Positions 1-12,600 of a stretch of DNA of 64,000 nt are shown here, piece after piece. Numbering within the stretch: position 1 is the first letter of the stretch; each line of letters opens with the position of its first letter. The stretch is from an uncultured Bacteroidales bacterium. Its GTDB lineage: Bacteria; Bacteroidota; Bacteroidia; Bacteroidales; Bacteroidaceae. Where the stretch lies: assembly GCA_902801485.1 (NCBI GenBank), contig CADCIP010000004.1:62001-126000 (forward strand), in the 5' to 3' direction. Below the pieces are notes generated by a model, which saw only the letters and a list, made by a program, of their open reading frames with translations, was not told the origin of the DNA and did no database searches. Position numbers and translations under genes: made by a program.

Positions 1-1
1 T

Positions 2-751
2 CCATGCCTGATTCAGGAGCAGAACAGCTTTGCCGGACTGACCAACAAGACATTGGCTAAGAAAGCCAGCAAGATTTGCGTCGCATACGAAGGAATGGAA
101 CGTTTCTTCCCCAAAGATAAAATTATGCTCACGGGAAATCCTGTACGGCAAAATCTGGTAAACAACAGCATCACAAAAGAAGAAGCTGCTAATGCCTTCA
201 ACCTTGAGGCCAACCTGCCTACCATACTCCTTGTAGGAGGAAGTCTGGGTGCTCGGACTTTGAATGAGAGCGTTCTCCGGAATCTTGATAAGATAGCACA
301 AGCTCCTGTTCAGTTTATCTGGCAGACAGGAGGCTACTACAAAGAAACCATCGCTAACGAACTGAAAGGCAAGAATGTGCCCGACAATCTGTATATAACA
401 GACTTTATCAGCAGAATGGATATGGCATACCGACTGGCCGACCTTGTGATAAGCAGGGCTGGAGCCAGCAGTATCAGCGAACTCTGCCTATTAGGAAAAC
501 CCAGTATTCTGGTTCCCAGCCCGAATGTAGCAGAAGATCACCAGACACATAACGCTATGGCATTGGTAAACAAACAGGCTGCTTTGTACGTCAAAGATGC
601 AGACGCGGTAACTGAGCTCATCCCGCTTGCTCTGACAACCGTAGTGGATGCTGACAAGTTGAAAATGCTGGGAAGTAATGCTTACAAAATGGCATACAAG
701 GATTCTGCACGCGTCATTGCAGAAGAGGTTTTGAAATTAACAAAGAAATAA
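2..751 (+). CDS. murG: MurG, UDP-GlcNAc:lipid I GlcNAc transferase (5' partial)
   Basis: MurG transfers GlcNAc from UDP-GlcNAc to lipid I on the inner face of the membrane, giving lipid II. The frame is open from base 2 without a start, so the N-terminal domain lies outside the window. The first residues read QEQNSFAGLTNKTLAKKA, which matches the family's acceptor region. The nucleotide-binding half is present: LLVGGSLGARTLNESV, then SRAGASSISELCLLGKPSILVPSP, the usual UDP-GlcNAc site. The gene ends 4 bp before murC. It heads a murG-murC-ftsQ-ftsA-ftsZ run and is probably co-transcribed with it. The identification is secure; only the missing start is uncertain. Confidence 0.95.
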   Translation, partial: PCLIQEQNSFAGLTNKTLAKKASKICVAYEGMERFFPKDKIMLTGNPVRQNLVNNSITKEEAANAFNLEANLPTILLVGGSLGARTLNESVLRNLDKIAQAPVQFIWQTGGYYKETIANELKGKNVPDNLYITDFISRMDMAYRLADLVISRAGASSISELCLLGKPSILVPSPNVAEDHQTHNAMALVNKQAALYVKDADAVTELIPLALTTVVDADKLKMLGSNAYKMAYKDSARVIAEEVLKLTKK

Positions 752-755
752 AGAT

Positions 756-2135
756 ATGAATCTGAACGATATAAAATCAGTATATTTTGTAGGCATAGGC
801 GGTATAGGAATGAGCGCCATTGCCAGATATTTCCTGCATAAAGGCATGACCGTCGGTGGATACGACAAGACACCCAGCGACCTGACCAAAAAGCTACAGG
901 AAGAAGGCGCCAATATTCACTACACAGAAGATGTAGAGCAGATACCTGCAGAATGCAAGAACGCTGACTCAACTCTTGTTATCTATACACCAGCTATACC
1001 AGCCGAGCACAAGGAACTGGTATTCTTCCGCAAGAACGGATTCGAGATACAGAAACGCGCTCAGGTTCTGGGTACACTTACCCGTTCGCTGAAAGGACTC
1101 TGTGTCGCAGGCACTCATGGTAAGACTACCACCAGTAGTATGGCAGCACATCTGCTACATCAGAGCCATGTGGACTGCAACGCTTTCCTGGGCGGAATTA
1201 CCAAGAACTACGGTACTAACTACATCATCAGCAAAGAGAGTCCTTACGTAGTGATAGAGGCAGATGAGTTCGACCGCAGTTTCCATTGGCTCACCCCCTT
1301 TGCCAGTGTTATCACTGCCACAGATGCAGACCATTTAGATATCTATGGAACAGAAGAGGCCTATCTGGAAAGTTTCAGCAAATACAGCAGCCTCATCCAA
1401 CCAGGCGGGTTCCTGATTCTACACACAGGATTAAAGATGATCCCCCGTACACAAGAGGGAGTTACCACCTATACCTATAGCCGTGAAGAAGGCGACTTCC
1501 ATGCCGAGAATGTAACGATTGGCAATGGAGAAATCTCCTTCGACTTGATATCACCTTTTGGGAATATCAAAGACATCAAATTAGGTGTACCCGTAAGTGT
1601 GAATATCGAAAACGGAATAGCTGCTATGGCACTTGCGCAGATTGCAGGTGCAAACGAAGAAGAAATCCGCAAAGGAATGGAAACCTTCGGTGGCGTGGAC
1701 CGAAGATTTGATTTTCGACTGAAAACAGGCAAGATGGTATATCTAAGCGATTATGCCCATCATCCGGAAGAGATTCGGCAGAGCCTGCTAAGCATCAGGC
1801 AACTTTATGAAGGAAAAAAAATAAAAGTAATATTTCAACCTCATTTGTACACAAGAACAAGAGACTTCTATCGCGAGTTTGCAGATGCGCTCTCTTTGCT
1901 GGATGATGTAACCATAGTTGACATCTATCCAGCAAGAGAAGCACCTATCCCTGGAGTAACCAGCGCACTTATCTATGACAACTTGCGTTCCGGGGTAAAA
2001 AAACAGATGTGCAAAAAAGAGGAGATATGCAATGTCGTTCGTCAGGGAGGATTTGACGTACTAATCACATTGGGAGCAGGAGATATCGAGAATTATGCAA
2101 GTCAAATAACAGAAATATTAAAACCACTATCATGA
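756..2135 (+). CDS. murC: MurC, UDP-N-acetylmuramate--L-alanine ligase
   Basis: MurC adds L-alanine to UDP-MurNAc with ATP, the first step of stem peptide synthesis in the cytoplasm. The 459 residues are of normal family length. The N-terminal Rossmann motif GIGGIGMSA is at residues 13-21 and the ATP-binding loop GTHGKTTTS at 119-127. Also seen are EADEFDRS and the C-terminal ligase segment DYAHHPEEI. The start lies 4 bp after murG and the stop overlaps the ftsQ start by 4 bp (ATGA), so translation is likely coupled. No abnormalities are visible. Confidence 0.97.
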   Translation: MNLNDIKSVYFVGIGGIGMSAIARYFLHKGMTVGGYDKTPSDLTKKLQEEGANIHYTEDVEQIPAECKNADSTLVIYTPAIPAEHKELVFFRKNGFEIQKRAQVLGTLTRSLKGLCVAGTHGKTTTSSMAAHLLHQSHVDCNAFLGGITKNYGTNYIISKESPYVVIEADEFDRSFHWLTPFASVITATDADHLDIYGTEEAYLESFSKYSSLIQPGGFLILHTGLKMIPRTQEGVTTYTYSREEGDFHAENVTIGNGEISFDLISPFGNIKDIKLGVPVSVNIENGIAAMALAQIAGANEEEIRKGMETFGGVDRRFDFRLKTGKMVYLSDYAHHPEEIRQSLLSIRQLYEGKKIKVIFQPHLYTRTRDFYREFADALSLLDDVTIVDIYPAREAPIPGVTSALIYDNLRSGVKKQMCKKEEICNVVRQGGFDVLITLGAGDIENYASQITEILKPLS

Positions 2136-2878
2136 AGATTGCACTCAAAATAATACTTCTACTATTGGTTGCAGGCTATCTGGTATTCGCAATCGTTCAG
2201 TTCTCCCAACGAACAGAGGAGCGAATCTGCGAAGCTATAGACATAGAGATAACAGACAGTCTGGAAGGTGGATTCGTAACTACCGATTACGTGCATAACA
2301 TTCTGACGAAAAATAAGATATTTGCTGAAGGGCAGAAACTAAGCACCATAGACATACAGGGACTGGAGGAAATCCTTCAGAAAGACCCCTATATAGACAG
2401 TGCCAGATGCTACTGCTCTGCTGCAAGTCATTTGTGCGTACAGGTTATACCTCAGCATCCCATTCTCCACATCATACAAAACAATGGAGACAACTATTAC
2501 CTGGACGGAAGCGGTGCCATTATGCCTGTAGAAAACATGAACATCGACCTTTGTATTGCAACAGGCAACATCACAAAAAACTACGCCAAGAAGAACCTAA
2601 TGGAGCTGGCAAAATTCATCTATGAAGATGATTTCTGGGATAAGCAAATAGAACAGATTCATGTGAATGGTAATCACGAAATAGAGTTATACCCAAGAGT
2701 TGGTGAGCATATAATAATCTTAGGGACACCAGAGAATTTCAGGAAGAAATTCGAGAATCTGATGAAATTCTACAGAAACGGACTTAGCAAAACAGGATGG
2801 AACAAATACTCCATTATTAATCTGTCGTATAATGGGCAGATTGTATGTACCAAGAAGAATAACGCAAAAACAATATAG
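2132..2878 (+). CDS. ftsQ: FtsQ-like cell division protein
   Basis: This is a bitopic division protein linking cytoplasmic and periplasmic parts of the divisome. The 248 residues begin with one membrane segment (about residues 3-24, IALKIILLLLVAGYLVFAIV). A POTRA-like region follows, with the segment LEEILQKDPYIDSARCYCS, and a periplasmic domain. Sequence conservation is low, as is normal for FtsQ in this phylum, and the call leans on its position between murC and ftsA. It overlaps murC by 4 bp and lies 3 bp before ftsA. Confidence 0.88.
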   Translation: MKIALKIILLLLVAGYLVFAIVQFSQRTEERICEAIDIEITDSLEGGFVTTDYVHNILTKNKIFAEGQKLSTIDIQGLEEILQKDPYIDSARCYCSAASHLCVQVIPQHPILHIIQNNGDNYYLDGSGAIMPVENMNIDLCIATGNITKNYAKKNLMELAKFIYEDDFWDKQIEQIHVNGNHEIELYPRVGEHIIILGTPENFRKKFENLMKFYRNGLSKTGWNKYSIINLSYNGQIVCTKKNNAKTI

Positions 2879-2881
2879 ACT

Positions 2882-4288
2882 ATGGGAGCAGAAAAGGACA
2901 TTATCGTTGCCGTGGAACTAGGTTCCACCGCTATTAGGGGAATTGCTGGTAAAAGGGAGCCCGACGGTACAATGCGAGTCTTGGCTATTTCTCAGGAAGA
3001 AACCAACGATTCCATCAGGAAAGGCTTGGTCGATAACATCGACAAAACCACACAGGCAATATCACATGTAGTAAAGAAAATCAATGATGAACTGGGTATT
3101 CATACTACTCGGATTTATGTAGGTTTGTCCGGTCAATCCCTGAGAACCATGGAGAACAAAATCCCCTATCAGTTTGCAGAAAAGACAATCATCACCAATG
3201 ATTTGATTGACCAACTCAAAGAAATTAACAATGGAGTCGTGTATCCTCAGGCTAAAATCCACGATGTCATACCTCAGGAATACAAGATAGGCAACCGCTA
3301 TGTTCAGGATCCTGTAGGTATGCAATGTGAACATATCGAGGCACGCTTCATCAATGTAGTTGCACGTGCCGGCGTCAGCGATAACATAGAAAGATGCGTT
3401 AAGAATGCAGGCCTCGAGATAGCCGAGCTTCTGATCTCACCAATATGTTTGGCCGACAGCCTGCTTTCTGCTAACGAAAAACGTTCCGGCTGCGCTTTGG
3501 TGGACATGGGGGCAGACACCACCACCATATCTGTCTATTATTCCAATATCTTACGCCATCTGGTTGTCATACCCCTGGGTGGAAACAATGTTACCACAGA
3601 TATTACCACAAAGAGCATCGAACAAGGAGAGGCTGAACAGCTAAAACTGAAATATGGTACAGCCTGGCACGAGAATGAGGATGAGCCCAGCAAGAATAAG
3701 ATTCAGATAAGCTATGACCGTTCCATCACAGAAGACGAGCTTACCAACATTACAGAGGCCAGATACGAAGAAATCATCGTAAATGTAGGAGCACATATCA
3801 AGCCCTATAATGACAAACTGCTTTCCGGCATCCTACTGACTGGTGGAGCAAGTAAAGCAAAAAATCTCGCAAAAGCTGTTACCGAATACACACAGACTGA
3901 CAAGCAAGTCCGTATCACCAAAGGACTGCCACTTAATATCAGTTTGGCCCACAATGTACACATCCCCGAAGACAACAACATGTACACCCTTATGGCATTA
4001 TTGCTGAAAGGTGACCAGAACTGTGTCGGTGAAACTTCCACCATTGCTGAGGCTATCCCCACTGCCGCTGAATCGGTAATAGAGAAGCCTGCAGGAAATG
4101 AGCCTGTAAAGGAAGAGCCGGTAACACAGGAAGGCGCTGAAGGGAATGCAGAAGAAACAGGTGCCAAGAAAGATGAACCGAAGAACAAGGGTGGCATGAA
4201 GAAAAAGATAAACAACGTATTTTCCGTAATCAAAAAGATGCTGACCGATCCTGAGGAGGAAGAGGAAGAGATAACTGACGAAAAATAA
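2882..4288 (+). CDS. ftsA: FtsA, actin-like division protein
   Basis: FtsA is an actin-family ATPase that anchors FtsZ to the membrane. The 468 residues show VAVELGSTAIRGIAG near the N-terminus (phosphate 1), ALVDMGADTTTISVY in the middle (phosphate 2) and ILLTGGASKAKNL (adenosine motif). After about residue 385 there is a charged linker rich in E, K and P, then a basic stretch near KKKINNVFSVIKKML, which is probably the membrane-targeting helix, and an acidic end EEEEEEITDEK. It lies 3 bp after ftsQ and 20 bp before ftsZ, in the usual order. Confidence 0.96.
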   Translation: MGAEKDIIVAVELGSTAIRGIAGKREPDGTMRVLAISQEETNDSIRKGLVDNIDKTTQAISHVVKKINDELGIHTTRIYVGLSGQSLRTMENKIPYQFAEKTIITNDLIDQLKEINNGVVYPQAKIHDVIPQEYKIGNRYVQDPVGMQCEHIEARFINVVARAGVSDNIERCVKNAGLEIAELLISPICLADSLLSANEKRSGCALVDMGADTTTISVYYSNILRHLVVIPLGGNNVTTDITTKSIEQGEAEQLKLKYGTAWHENEDEPSKNKIQISYDRSITEDELTNITEARYEEIIVNVGAHIKPYNDKLLSGILLTGGASKAKNLAKAVTEYTQTDKQVRITKGLPLNISLAHNVHIPEDNNMYTLMALLLKGDQNCVGETSTIAEAIPTAAESVIEKPAGNEPVKEEPVTQEGAEGNAEETGAKKDEPKNKGGMKKKINNVFSVIKKMLTDPEEEEEEITDEK

Positions 4289-4308
4289 CTGTAAAAGAAG
4301 GATGTATT

Positions 4309-5628
4309 ATGGCAGACAATATGAATTTCAACCAAGGAGGCATTTCGTTTAATTTCGAATCAAAAGCCTCACAAAGCATCATCAAGGTTATTGGTGTTGG
4401 TGGTGGCGGCGGTAATGCCGTTAATCACATGTATCGTGAAGGTATCCACGATGTTACCTATGTACTGTGTAATACCGATAAAAAGGCGTTAAGCGACTCT
4501 CCCATACCCAACCATCTGCAATTAGGCAAGGACGGTCTTGGAGCAGGGAACCGCCCTGAAAAGGCAAGACAGGCTGCTTTGGAAAGCATGGACGAGATTA
4601 AGGAAATGCTCAACGACGGTACCCGTATGGTATTTATCACAGCAGGAATGGGAGGCGGTACCGGAACTGGTGCGGCTCCTATCATTGCGCAATGTGCTAA
4701 AGACGCAGGCATACTTACAGTTGGAATTGTTACCATACCCTTCAAGTTCGAAGGTAACAAGAAAATCAATCAGGCATTGGATGGCGTTGAGGAAATATCC
4801 AAGCATGTAGATGCCTTGTTGGTAATTAACAACGAACGACTACGCGAAATCTATCCTGAGCTGACCGTACTGACAGCCTTTGCAAAAGCCGATGATACAC
4901 TTAGCATCGCAGCAAAAAGCATTGCAGAGATTATCACCATGCACGGTATTATGAACCTCGACTTTCAGGATGTAACAACCGTTCTGAAAGACGGCGGTGT
5001 AGCTATTATGAGTACAGGATACGGCGAAGGTGAAAACCGAGTAACAAAGGCAATCAACGAAGCCCTGAACAGCCCGCTATTAAATAACAACGACATCTTC
5101 AATTCCAAGAAGGTCCTCCTGAATATCAACTTCTCCAGCGATAACGAGAACGAGAACCTGATGATGGAGGAAATCAACGAGGTTCATGACTTCATGAGTA
5201 AATTCCGCGAGGATGTGGAAACAAAATGGGGTCTGGCAACAGACAGCTCTTTAGGCAACAAGGTAAAAATTACCCTGCTTGCTACCGGTTTCGGATTGCA
5301 GAATGTACCCGGGATGCCCGAATTAACCGTGCAGCAATCCCGTGAGAAGGAAGCATACGAAACAGAGAAGAGGCAGAAGGAAAGCGACAGAATAGAACAA
5401 TACTACGGTAGCGAGAATTCATCACCCCGCCGCCGCCGTTGTATTCATATCTTCAGGGACGAGGAACTGGACAATGACGACATCATCTCTATGATTGAGA
5501 CATTACCCACCTACCGACGTTCTAAAGAAGACCTTAATAAACTCTCTTCAGCAAAACCTGCCCCCACAAATGTGGAGACAACACCAGAGACAGAAGAACC
5601 AGACGGTATTCTAACATTCAATTTCTAA
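4309..5628 (+). CDS. ftsZ: FtsZ, tubulin-like division GTPase
   Basis: FtsZ polymerises into the Z ring and recruits the divisome. The 439 residues carry the glycine-rich nucleotide loop GVGGGGGNAVNHM (residues 29-41) and the tubulin signature GGGTGTG (115-121). A loop near NLDFQDV follows, then a variable C-terminal linker. The extreme C-terminus (GILTFNF) differs from the proteobacterial tail. This is the last gene of the division run; recO is convergent 15 bp downstream, and no clear terminator lies between the two. Confidence 0.98.
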   Translation: MADNMNFNQGGISFNFESKASQSIIKVIGVGGGGGNAVNHMYREGIHDVTYVLCNTDKKALSDSPIPNHLQLGKDGLGAGNRPEKARQAALESMDEIKEMLNDGTRMVFITAGMGGGTGTGAAPIIAQCAKDAGILTVGIVTIPFKFEGNKKINQALDGVEEISKHVDALLVINNERLREIYPELTVLTAFAKADDTLSIAAKSIAEIITMHGIMNLDFQDVTTVLKDGGVAIMSTGYGEGENRVTKAINEALNSPLLNNNDIFNSKKVLLNINFSSDNENENLMMEEINEVHDFMSKFREDVETKWGLATDSSLGNKVKITLLATGFGLQNVPGMPELTVQQSREKEAYETEKRQKESDRIEQYYGSENSSPRRRRCIHIFRDEELDNDDIISMIETLPTYRRSKEDLNKLSSAKPAPTNVETTPETEEPDGILTFNF

Positions 5629-5643
5629 TAAGGAAGAGCCACA

Positions 5644-6369
5644 TTAAGAAAATACCGTTCGCAGCACATCCAGGGATTTCATCTCAGGAAATTCCGGGAT
5701 GTGCAAGCGATAGTAATCAACCAATACATCCAGCACCCTTGCTCTTTGCTGCCGGTTAAAGCGAAAAAGATGCATCGTCGGGTAGTTCATCCTTAACAGA
5801 AAAGGCAGGAAAGAGGATTCGTATGCTTCCAGATACTGCCCATGCGATGGAATCACACTAACCATAGCCGATTCCCTCATGTCAAACACCATTCCTTGAA
5901 GATAATCCAGGACATTAGGCCAGAAACCCAGAAAGCGAGTCAGGCGAATCAAGAACACAAGGTGAAAATTCGCCACCCCCTTCTCCGATCGGTCAAACCA
6001 TTGCAGGCTATTATATAAATAATGGAAAAGAGACTGATTTTCCATCTCATGCTTTAAGGCATAGAACAGAAACTCGGAAAGGAAAAGAGAAACTGTTCCT
6101 TTGATATAGTCATAAGGTAATGATTCATACGAAATGTGCAATTTCATATCACGTATTCGCTGTAAGTTCTGATTTGACCTGAAATCAAAATCCAGCTCCA
6201 GAATGTTCAACGGTCGAAGCAGCGACGTCTTAACATTACTGCGTTTCTGCTTAGGCATTTTAACCAAGAAACCCAAATTTCCGTGTTGCTGAGTATAGAT
6301 GTTCACGATAACACTTTCATCATTGAATCTTAACTGGTGCAACACAATACCTATCGTCCGCTCTAACAT
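5644..6369 (-). CDS. recO: RecO, DNA repair protein
   Basis: RecO is a RecFOR-pathway mediator that helps load RecA on SSB-coated DNA. The protein starts MLERTIGIVLHQLRFNDESVIV, the typical N-terminal OB-fold opening, with an alpha-helical C-terminal half. I chose the ATG at 6369; the frame can be extended two codons to a TTG at 6375, but that start is less likely. This gives 241 residues, normal for Bacteroidetes RecO. The zinc-finger cysteines of some RecO proteins are absent. It is transcribed towards ftsZ. Confidence 0.85.
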   Translation of the reverse strand: MLERTIGIVLHQLRFNDESVIVNIYTQQHGNLGFLVKMPKQKRSNVKTSLLRPLNILELDFDFRSNQNLQRIRDMKLHISYESLPYDYIKGTVSLFLSEFLFYALKHEMENQSLFHYLYNSLQWFDRSEKGVANFHLVFLIRLTRFLGFWPNVLDYLQGMVFDMRESAMVSVIPSHGQYLEAYESSFLPFLLRMNYPTMHLFRFNRQQRARVLDVLVDYYRLHIPEFPEMKSLDVLRTVFS

Positions 6370-6473
6370 ACTCAATTATCTCATATTTTATGGTAAAGTT
6401 AACAAAAATAATGAAGAATTTGGGTAAATCAGCCAATTTTTACACAACAAAATACATTTTTCTTCAAAAATAT

Positions 6474-6504
6474 TTTGTCAGTCAACGAAAAAGACCTACC
6501 TTTG
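6474..6504 (+). promoter_or_regulatory. Promoter for tRNA-Glu / rpsT
   Basis: TTTG at 6474-6477, 19 bp of spacer, then TACCTTTG at 6497-6504. This matches the Bacteroidetes primary-sigma consensus TTTG-N19-21-TAnnTTTG. It lies about 54 bp before the tRNA. Confidence 0.8.
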
Positions 6505-6557
6505 CAACCGCAATTGAGGACACCACCTCGAAAGCACTGGCTAAACGCCGAAGGTTT

Positions 6558-6629
6558 GGTCCCTTCGTCTATCGGTTAGGACGAGAGATTTTCATTCTCT
6601 AAAGAGGAGTTCGACTCTCCTAGGGACTA
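6558..6629 (+). tRNA. tRNA-Glu (anticodon TTC)
   Basis: This is a 72-nt cloverleaf. The acceptor arms are GGTCCCT (6558-6564) and AGGGACT (6622-6628), with a G-U first pair, followed by A73. The anticodon stem is AGAGA/TCTCT around the loop TTTTCAT, placing TTC at 6591-6593. The T arm GAGGA/TCTCC contains TTCGA. The 3' CCA is not encoded. It lies 30 bp upstream of rpsT and probably shares its transcript. Confidence 0.93.
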
Positions 6630-6659
6630 CAAAAGAACAAAATAAAAACAAAATTCAAA

Positions 6660-6914
6660 ATGGCTAATCACAAATCATCAGTCAAGAGAATCCGCCAAGA
6701 GGAGAAGAGAAGACTCCACAACAGATATTACGCTAAGACCATGCGTAATGCTGTACGCAAATTGCGTGCAACCACAGACAAGGCAGCAGCTATTGAACTG
6801 TACCCAAGCGTTCAGAAAGCACTGGACAAGTTGGCAAAGGTTAACGTTATTCACAAGAATAAGGCTGCAAACCTGAAGTCTAAGCTGGCTCGTCACATTC
6901 AGAAGTTGGCTTAA
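6660..6914 (+). CDS. rpsT: Ribosomal protein S20
   Basis: S20 is a primary 16S rRNA-binding protein of the small subunit. The 84 residues begin [18 protein letters not shown], the typical lysine/arginine-rich S20 opening, and end in a helical [13 protein letters not shown]. It lies directly behind tRNA-Glu with no promoter of its own visible. A strong intrinsic terminator follows the stop. Confidence 0.97.
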   Translation: MANHKSSVKRIRQEEKRRLHNRYYAKTMRNAVRKLRATTDKAAAIELYPSVQKALDKLAKVNVIHKNKAANLKSKLARHIQKLA

Positions 6915-6949
6915 CACGCATACTTTTTGTCATAGCGGACACAATAAAG

Positions 6950-6978
6950 GCAGTTTCCAAACGGAAGCTGCTTTTTTG
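6950..6978 (+). terminator. Intrinsic terminator after rpsT
   Basis: Stem GCAGTTTCC (6950-6958), loop AAAC, stem GGAAGCTGC (6963-6971) with one G-T pair, then a run of T. It closes the tRNA-Glu/rpsT unit. Confidence 0.88.
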
Positions 6979-7070
6979 TTTTGTATTTCCCATATAACTT
7001 GTTTTTGTACATTAATCGGGTCGCTTTTGGGTAATACTTCTGCTCGGGAATAAAAAATAAACATGTTTAT

Positions 7071-7101
7071 TTTGTATTCCGCTCGTTTTTTCATATCTTT
7101 G
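7071..7101 (+). promoter_or_regulatory. gyrB promoter
   Basis: TTTG at 7071-7074, 19 bp of spacer, TATCTTTG at 7094-7101, a perfect Bacteroidetes consensus match. The start codon follows 27 bp later, so the leader is short. Confidence 0.85.
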
Positions 7102-7113
7102 TACCAAATTTAA

Positions 7114-9096
<1,983 letters not shown>

Positions 9097-9125
9097 TATC
9101 CGTCAGATTCTGATAAGAATCAAGT

Positions 9126-9162
9126 AAGAGGGCACATCGAAATGATGTGCCCTCTTGTCTTT
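9126..9162 (+). terminator. Intrinsic terminator after gyrB
   Basis: A perfect 13-bp stem (9126-9138 with 9144-9156) closes on a 5-nt loop and is followed by TGTCTTT. It starts 29 bp after the gyrB stop. Read on the minus strand the tail is only moderately T-rich, though it may also stop transcription from the lipoprotein operon. Confidence 0.85.
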
Positions 9163-9175
9163 ATAAGAAATTCCA

Positions 9176-9622
9176 TCACAGAGGAAATGCAGGTTTGTAC
9201 AGACTTTCCGTGCCCATAGGTGCGACAGAGGCATCGAAAACAGTCCAATTGCTGAGGGTAAAGATTCTATTCAGGCGGTCTGAGTAGAAACAGAGTTCTA
9301 TGCTGGCATCATTGCCATTACCAGCTATGGTCAGCGAGAACGTCGCCTTGCCGTCAATGATGTCCGGTGCAGCTACACCTCGCACCTCTCCATTCACTTT
9401 GGCACAGAGCAGGTCATTTGTCGATACGTACGGTTGCAATTCATCCTGCAGGATGACGAGCACGGACATGAACTGCTCGTAATCAGCATAATTGGCAGGT
9501 GCCTGCCAAGCGGGGCGAGTGTCGTTTCCCGGTTTCACTACAGTTCCATCATCTTCTTTGGAGCAGCCCCCCATTATAATGGTGAGGGCTGCTAAAAAAG
9601 AAAGCAATATCTTCTTCATCAT
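9176..9622 (-). CDS. Small secreted lipoprotein of unknown function
   Basis: 148 residues. A signal peptide with a lipobox (LTIIMGGCSKEDDG, lipidated Cys at residue 20) is followed by an acidic spacer typical of lipoproteins exported to the outer membrane or surface in Bacteroidetes. I do not recognise the mature domain. Its start overlaps the stop of the 3197-residue gene by 4 bp (9619-9622), so the two are translationally coupled and probably function together. A guess would be an accessory or anchoring subunit, but no motif supports this. Confidence 0.75.
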   Translation of the reverse strand: MMKKILLSFLAALTIIMGGCSKEDDGTVVKPGNDTRPAWQAPANYADYEQFMSVLVILQDELQPYVSTNDLLCAKVNGEVRGVAAPDIIDGKATFSLTIAGNGNDASIELCFYSDRLNRIFTLSNWTVFDASVAPMGTESLYKPAFPL

Positions 9623-12600
9623 TTTACGATTTCAATTTTATCATTATGAATATACAAACCTGTCCGACGTGGTTTCTTCTGCAGTCGGATACCATCAAGT
9701 GTGTACCAATAGCCATAAGCATGTCTGTCCGACTTAACGAAGCTAATCTGCGTGGGTTCTTCGGGAGTACCCAGCACAGCATCGGCCTGATAAGCCAGTG
9801 GGCTCTGTGTAGCAGCTACGAGTTCTCCATCACGCTCGATGCAGAATACAAGGTTCTGGTCGGAAGACTTCTCATCGCCACCGATGTTCAGGAAGAACAG
9901 ACCGTCTTCTGTTATTGCAGCTGCACCACAACGGCGAGCCCCATCGTAAGTTACCAGGCTGTCTCCCTCGCAAACCTCTGCATCAGTCACCTGTGCCACG
10001 ATGTTCATGGTTGTTGCCGTATGGTTACGATATTCCGGTGCAAGAGCATCCGCATCAGATCCAGAGTAGCGGTTATTGTCATAATAGAGCGGATAGATGA
10101 AGTACTCTGTAGATACTGCGTTACGCTTCAGCATATAGCCATGTCCAACTTCCAGATATTGCAGTGTGCCCTTCCATGTCAGTTCCCCACTGCTGTTACG
10201 GCTCAGCATGGCAAAACCATCTTGCGACTTCAACACGTCACCCTCGTTGCCATAAGCCATATAATCGCTCATAGCCTGAGCAATGGGCAGATTGATTGTC
10301 GATAGATAGCCTATGCGGTTCCATCCCTTTCTTACCATAACAGCTGTTCTGGAGCTCTTTCCGCCTAAGTTAGCACTCTTAGCCGACTTGGCATAAACAC
10401 GGTACATCAGTTGCGGATTGGGCTTCACCAACTGCTGGTCTTTGTCCCAACGGTATCCTGGCGCTTCTTTTGTCTTACGGCAATAGAGAGTCATGGCCGA
10501 GGTGGCTGTGACAATCTCAATGGCATCACCTTCCTCCCATGGAGCAACTCCGTTAAGCAGGTCACCCAGAGTTACGGAGTCTGTAGGTATCACATTCAAT
10601 GATACCCAGTTCCAACCCTGAGCCAGGTCGATGGTCTGCACCTCTTTGCTGGCACTTACCAGAACGACAGGGTTGCTGCTGGTGCCTATTACTGTATCGC
10701 ACTGGAAGGAGAAGGATTTGTCCTTTTCTTCGTTCAGCAAATATGTCCTACCCCTTGAGGCATCATACAGACGGAAGCTAAGCGGTGTAGCAGTATTCGG
10801 ATAGCCATAAATTGTAAGGTAAGTAAGCGCCTCGTTGGCATTAGCCTTCTTGTCAACTTCCACATGAGCTACACCCATCACCTCCTGCTGCGGGCTAAAG
10901 GCTGCAAGCAAGTCACGACTGTCGCTAATTACATTACCATCGATATTCACACGAATCACCATGTGCATCATTTGGTTTTTGTTCTTCAACTCGTCGCTAA
11001 CACGCCATTGTGGCTGACGTCCCTCAATACAGATTTCCACGGGAAGAAGTTCGGTCATATTGTCGGAGCCGATGAGAGAAATTACCTCCTTGTATGTGCC
11101 AACATTGATGAAGGGTGATACGGTAAAGACTATTCTCTCCTCATCAAGGGCATTGATGATACCCTGCATCTTCGAAGCCGTTATCCAGACGGGCAAGTCT
11201 AACAATTCGAAGGACTGCTGTTGTCCGCTTAGATTACGAACGGTAGCTTCGAAGGTAATTCCCTCTCCGTATGGAGCTGTAAAGTTAAGATGCTTGACAT
11301 CCCAACGCAGCGGATTGCGATATACATACACATTCATAGTGAGCGGAGAGGCCATAGTGTTTCCGTTCAGGTCTGCCACATCGCGCACAGTCACATAGAC
11401 GTTACTCTTCTCTATCTGATAGTCAGGAACGTCTAGGTTTATGAGCAGGTTCTTGCCATCAGCTACATAGCTGAAGCGTACATTGTCCAGCTTACGGCTG
11501 CTGGTCATCGGCGCATGCTGGATGCGGTCGGCAAAGGCATCGATAATGGGTTGTGCAATAATGGTATCGTTGCGCTGGGCAACCACATTCCCCTGTGCAT
11601 CCCTGTATCGTTTCAGGCTTATACCCGTAGGCATCAGGCGTTGCGTGCCATCGTCCTGTAATTCAGAACGTCCGAAGTCGAGGTAAGCTTTCAAGGCCGT
11701 TTCCTTGCCAGTCGGAATCCGTGTAGCATAAGCCTGAATCATATTCAGCGGCAGAACACTCTCGAACATAGCCACCTCGTCGATGTTACCAGAGAACACA
11801 TTGTGGCATGTGTTGGCATCTGTATAGGTGGCGCCCAAAGCCAAATTATTTCCCATGATACCGCCCAGGGAATCAACGGCAAACGACTGCGCCAACTTCT
11901 GGTCAACATAGATATTCCCCACATTACGGCTCCGCGATACAGTCAAGGCATAATGATGCCAGCCGCTGTCGTTGACATCCACCTTACTGATCACCTCACG
12001 ACCACCCGATCTGAACACAAGCTGGTTATCGCGCAGACCGATATTAAAGTGATTGCGTGCATCGGGTTCGTTGGTTGCCTCGCCATTGGCTATCAGGGTG
12101 CCAGTGGATTTGTTGGCAAGGAACCAGAACATCAGTGTGTAGTCGTGGTAATCCGAGCGGTTGAAGCAATCGGGACTCATGCGTACACCCTTTGTTCCGT
12201 CGAACTTCATGGAGATGCCGTCGGGGCTTACCCATGTATGGTTCATCAGTATCAGGTCGTTGGCTCCGATAGCGCGGTCATAACAGTCTTCACCCTTCCC
12301 TTCGTTGAGTCCATAGTTGTCAAGCAGTCCATGTTCATAGCCTGTGAGCACCTTCTGACCGTACTCACCCAACTCAGCACCAGACAGAGCTCGATTCCAC
12401 AGGCGGAACTCCAGCATCTGCCCCTTGTAGGTGTCAAGTACATTGTAATCCCAGTCATAGCCCAGTCGCAGCTCGCTCTCACCATCATAAACACCAGGCA
12501 CCCTGCCCTGCCCTACAAGACGCGAGCCGTCATAGAGCCGTACCAACATAGAGTCCGGCTCCTGAAGCAGGGTGTAGGCTACCTGACGCAAGCCGTTGAA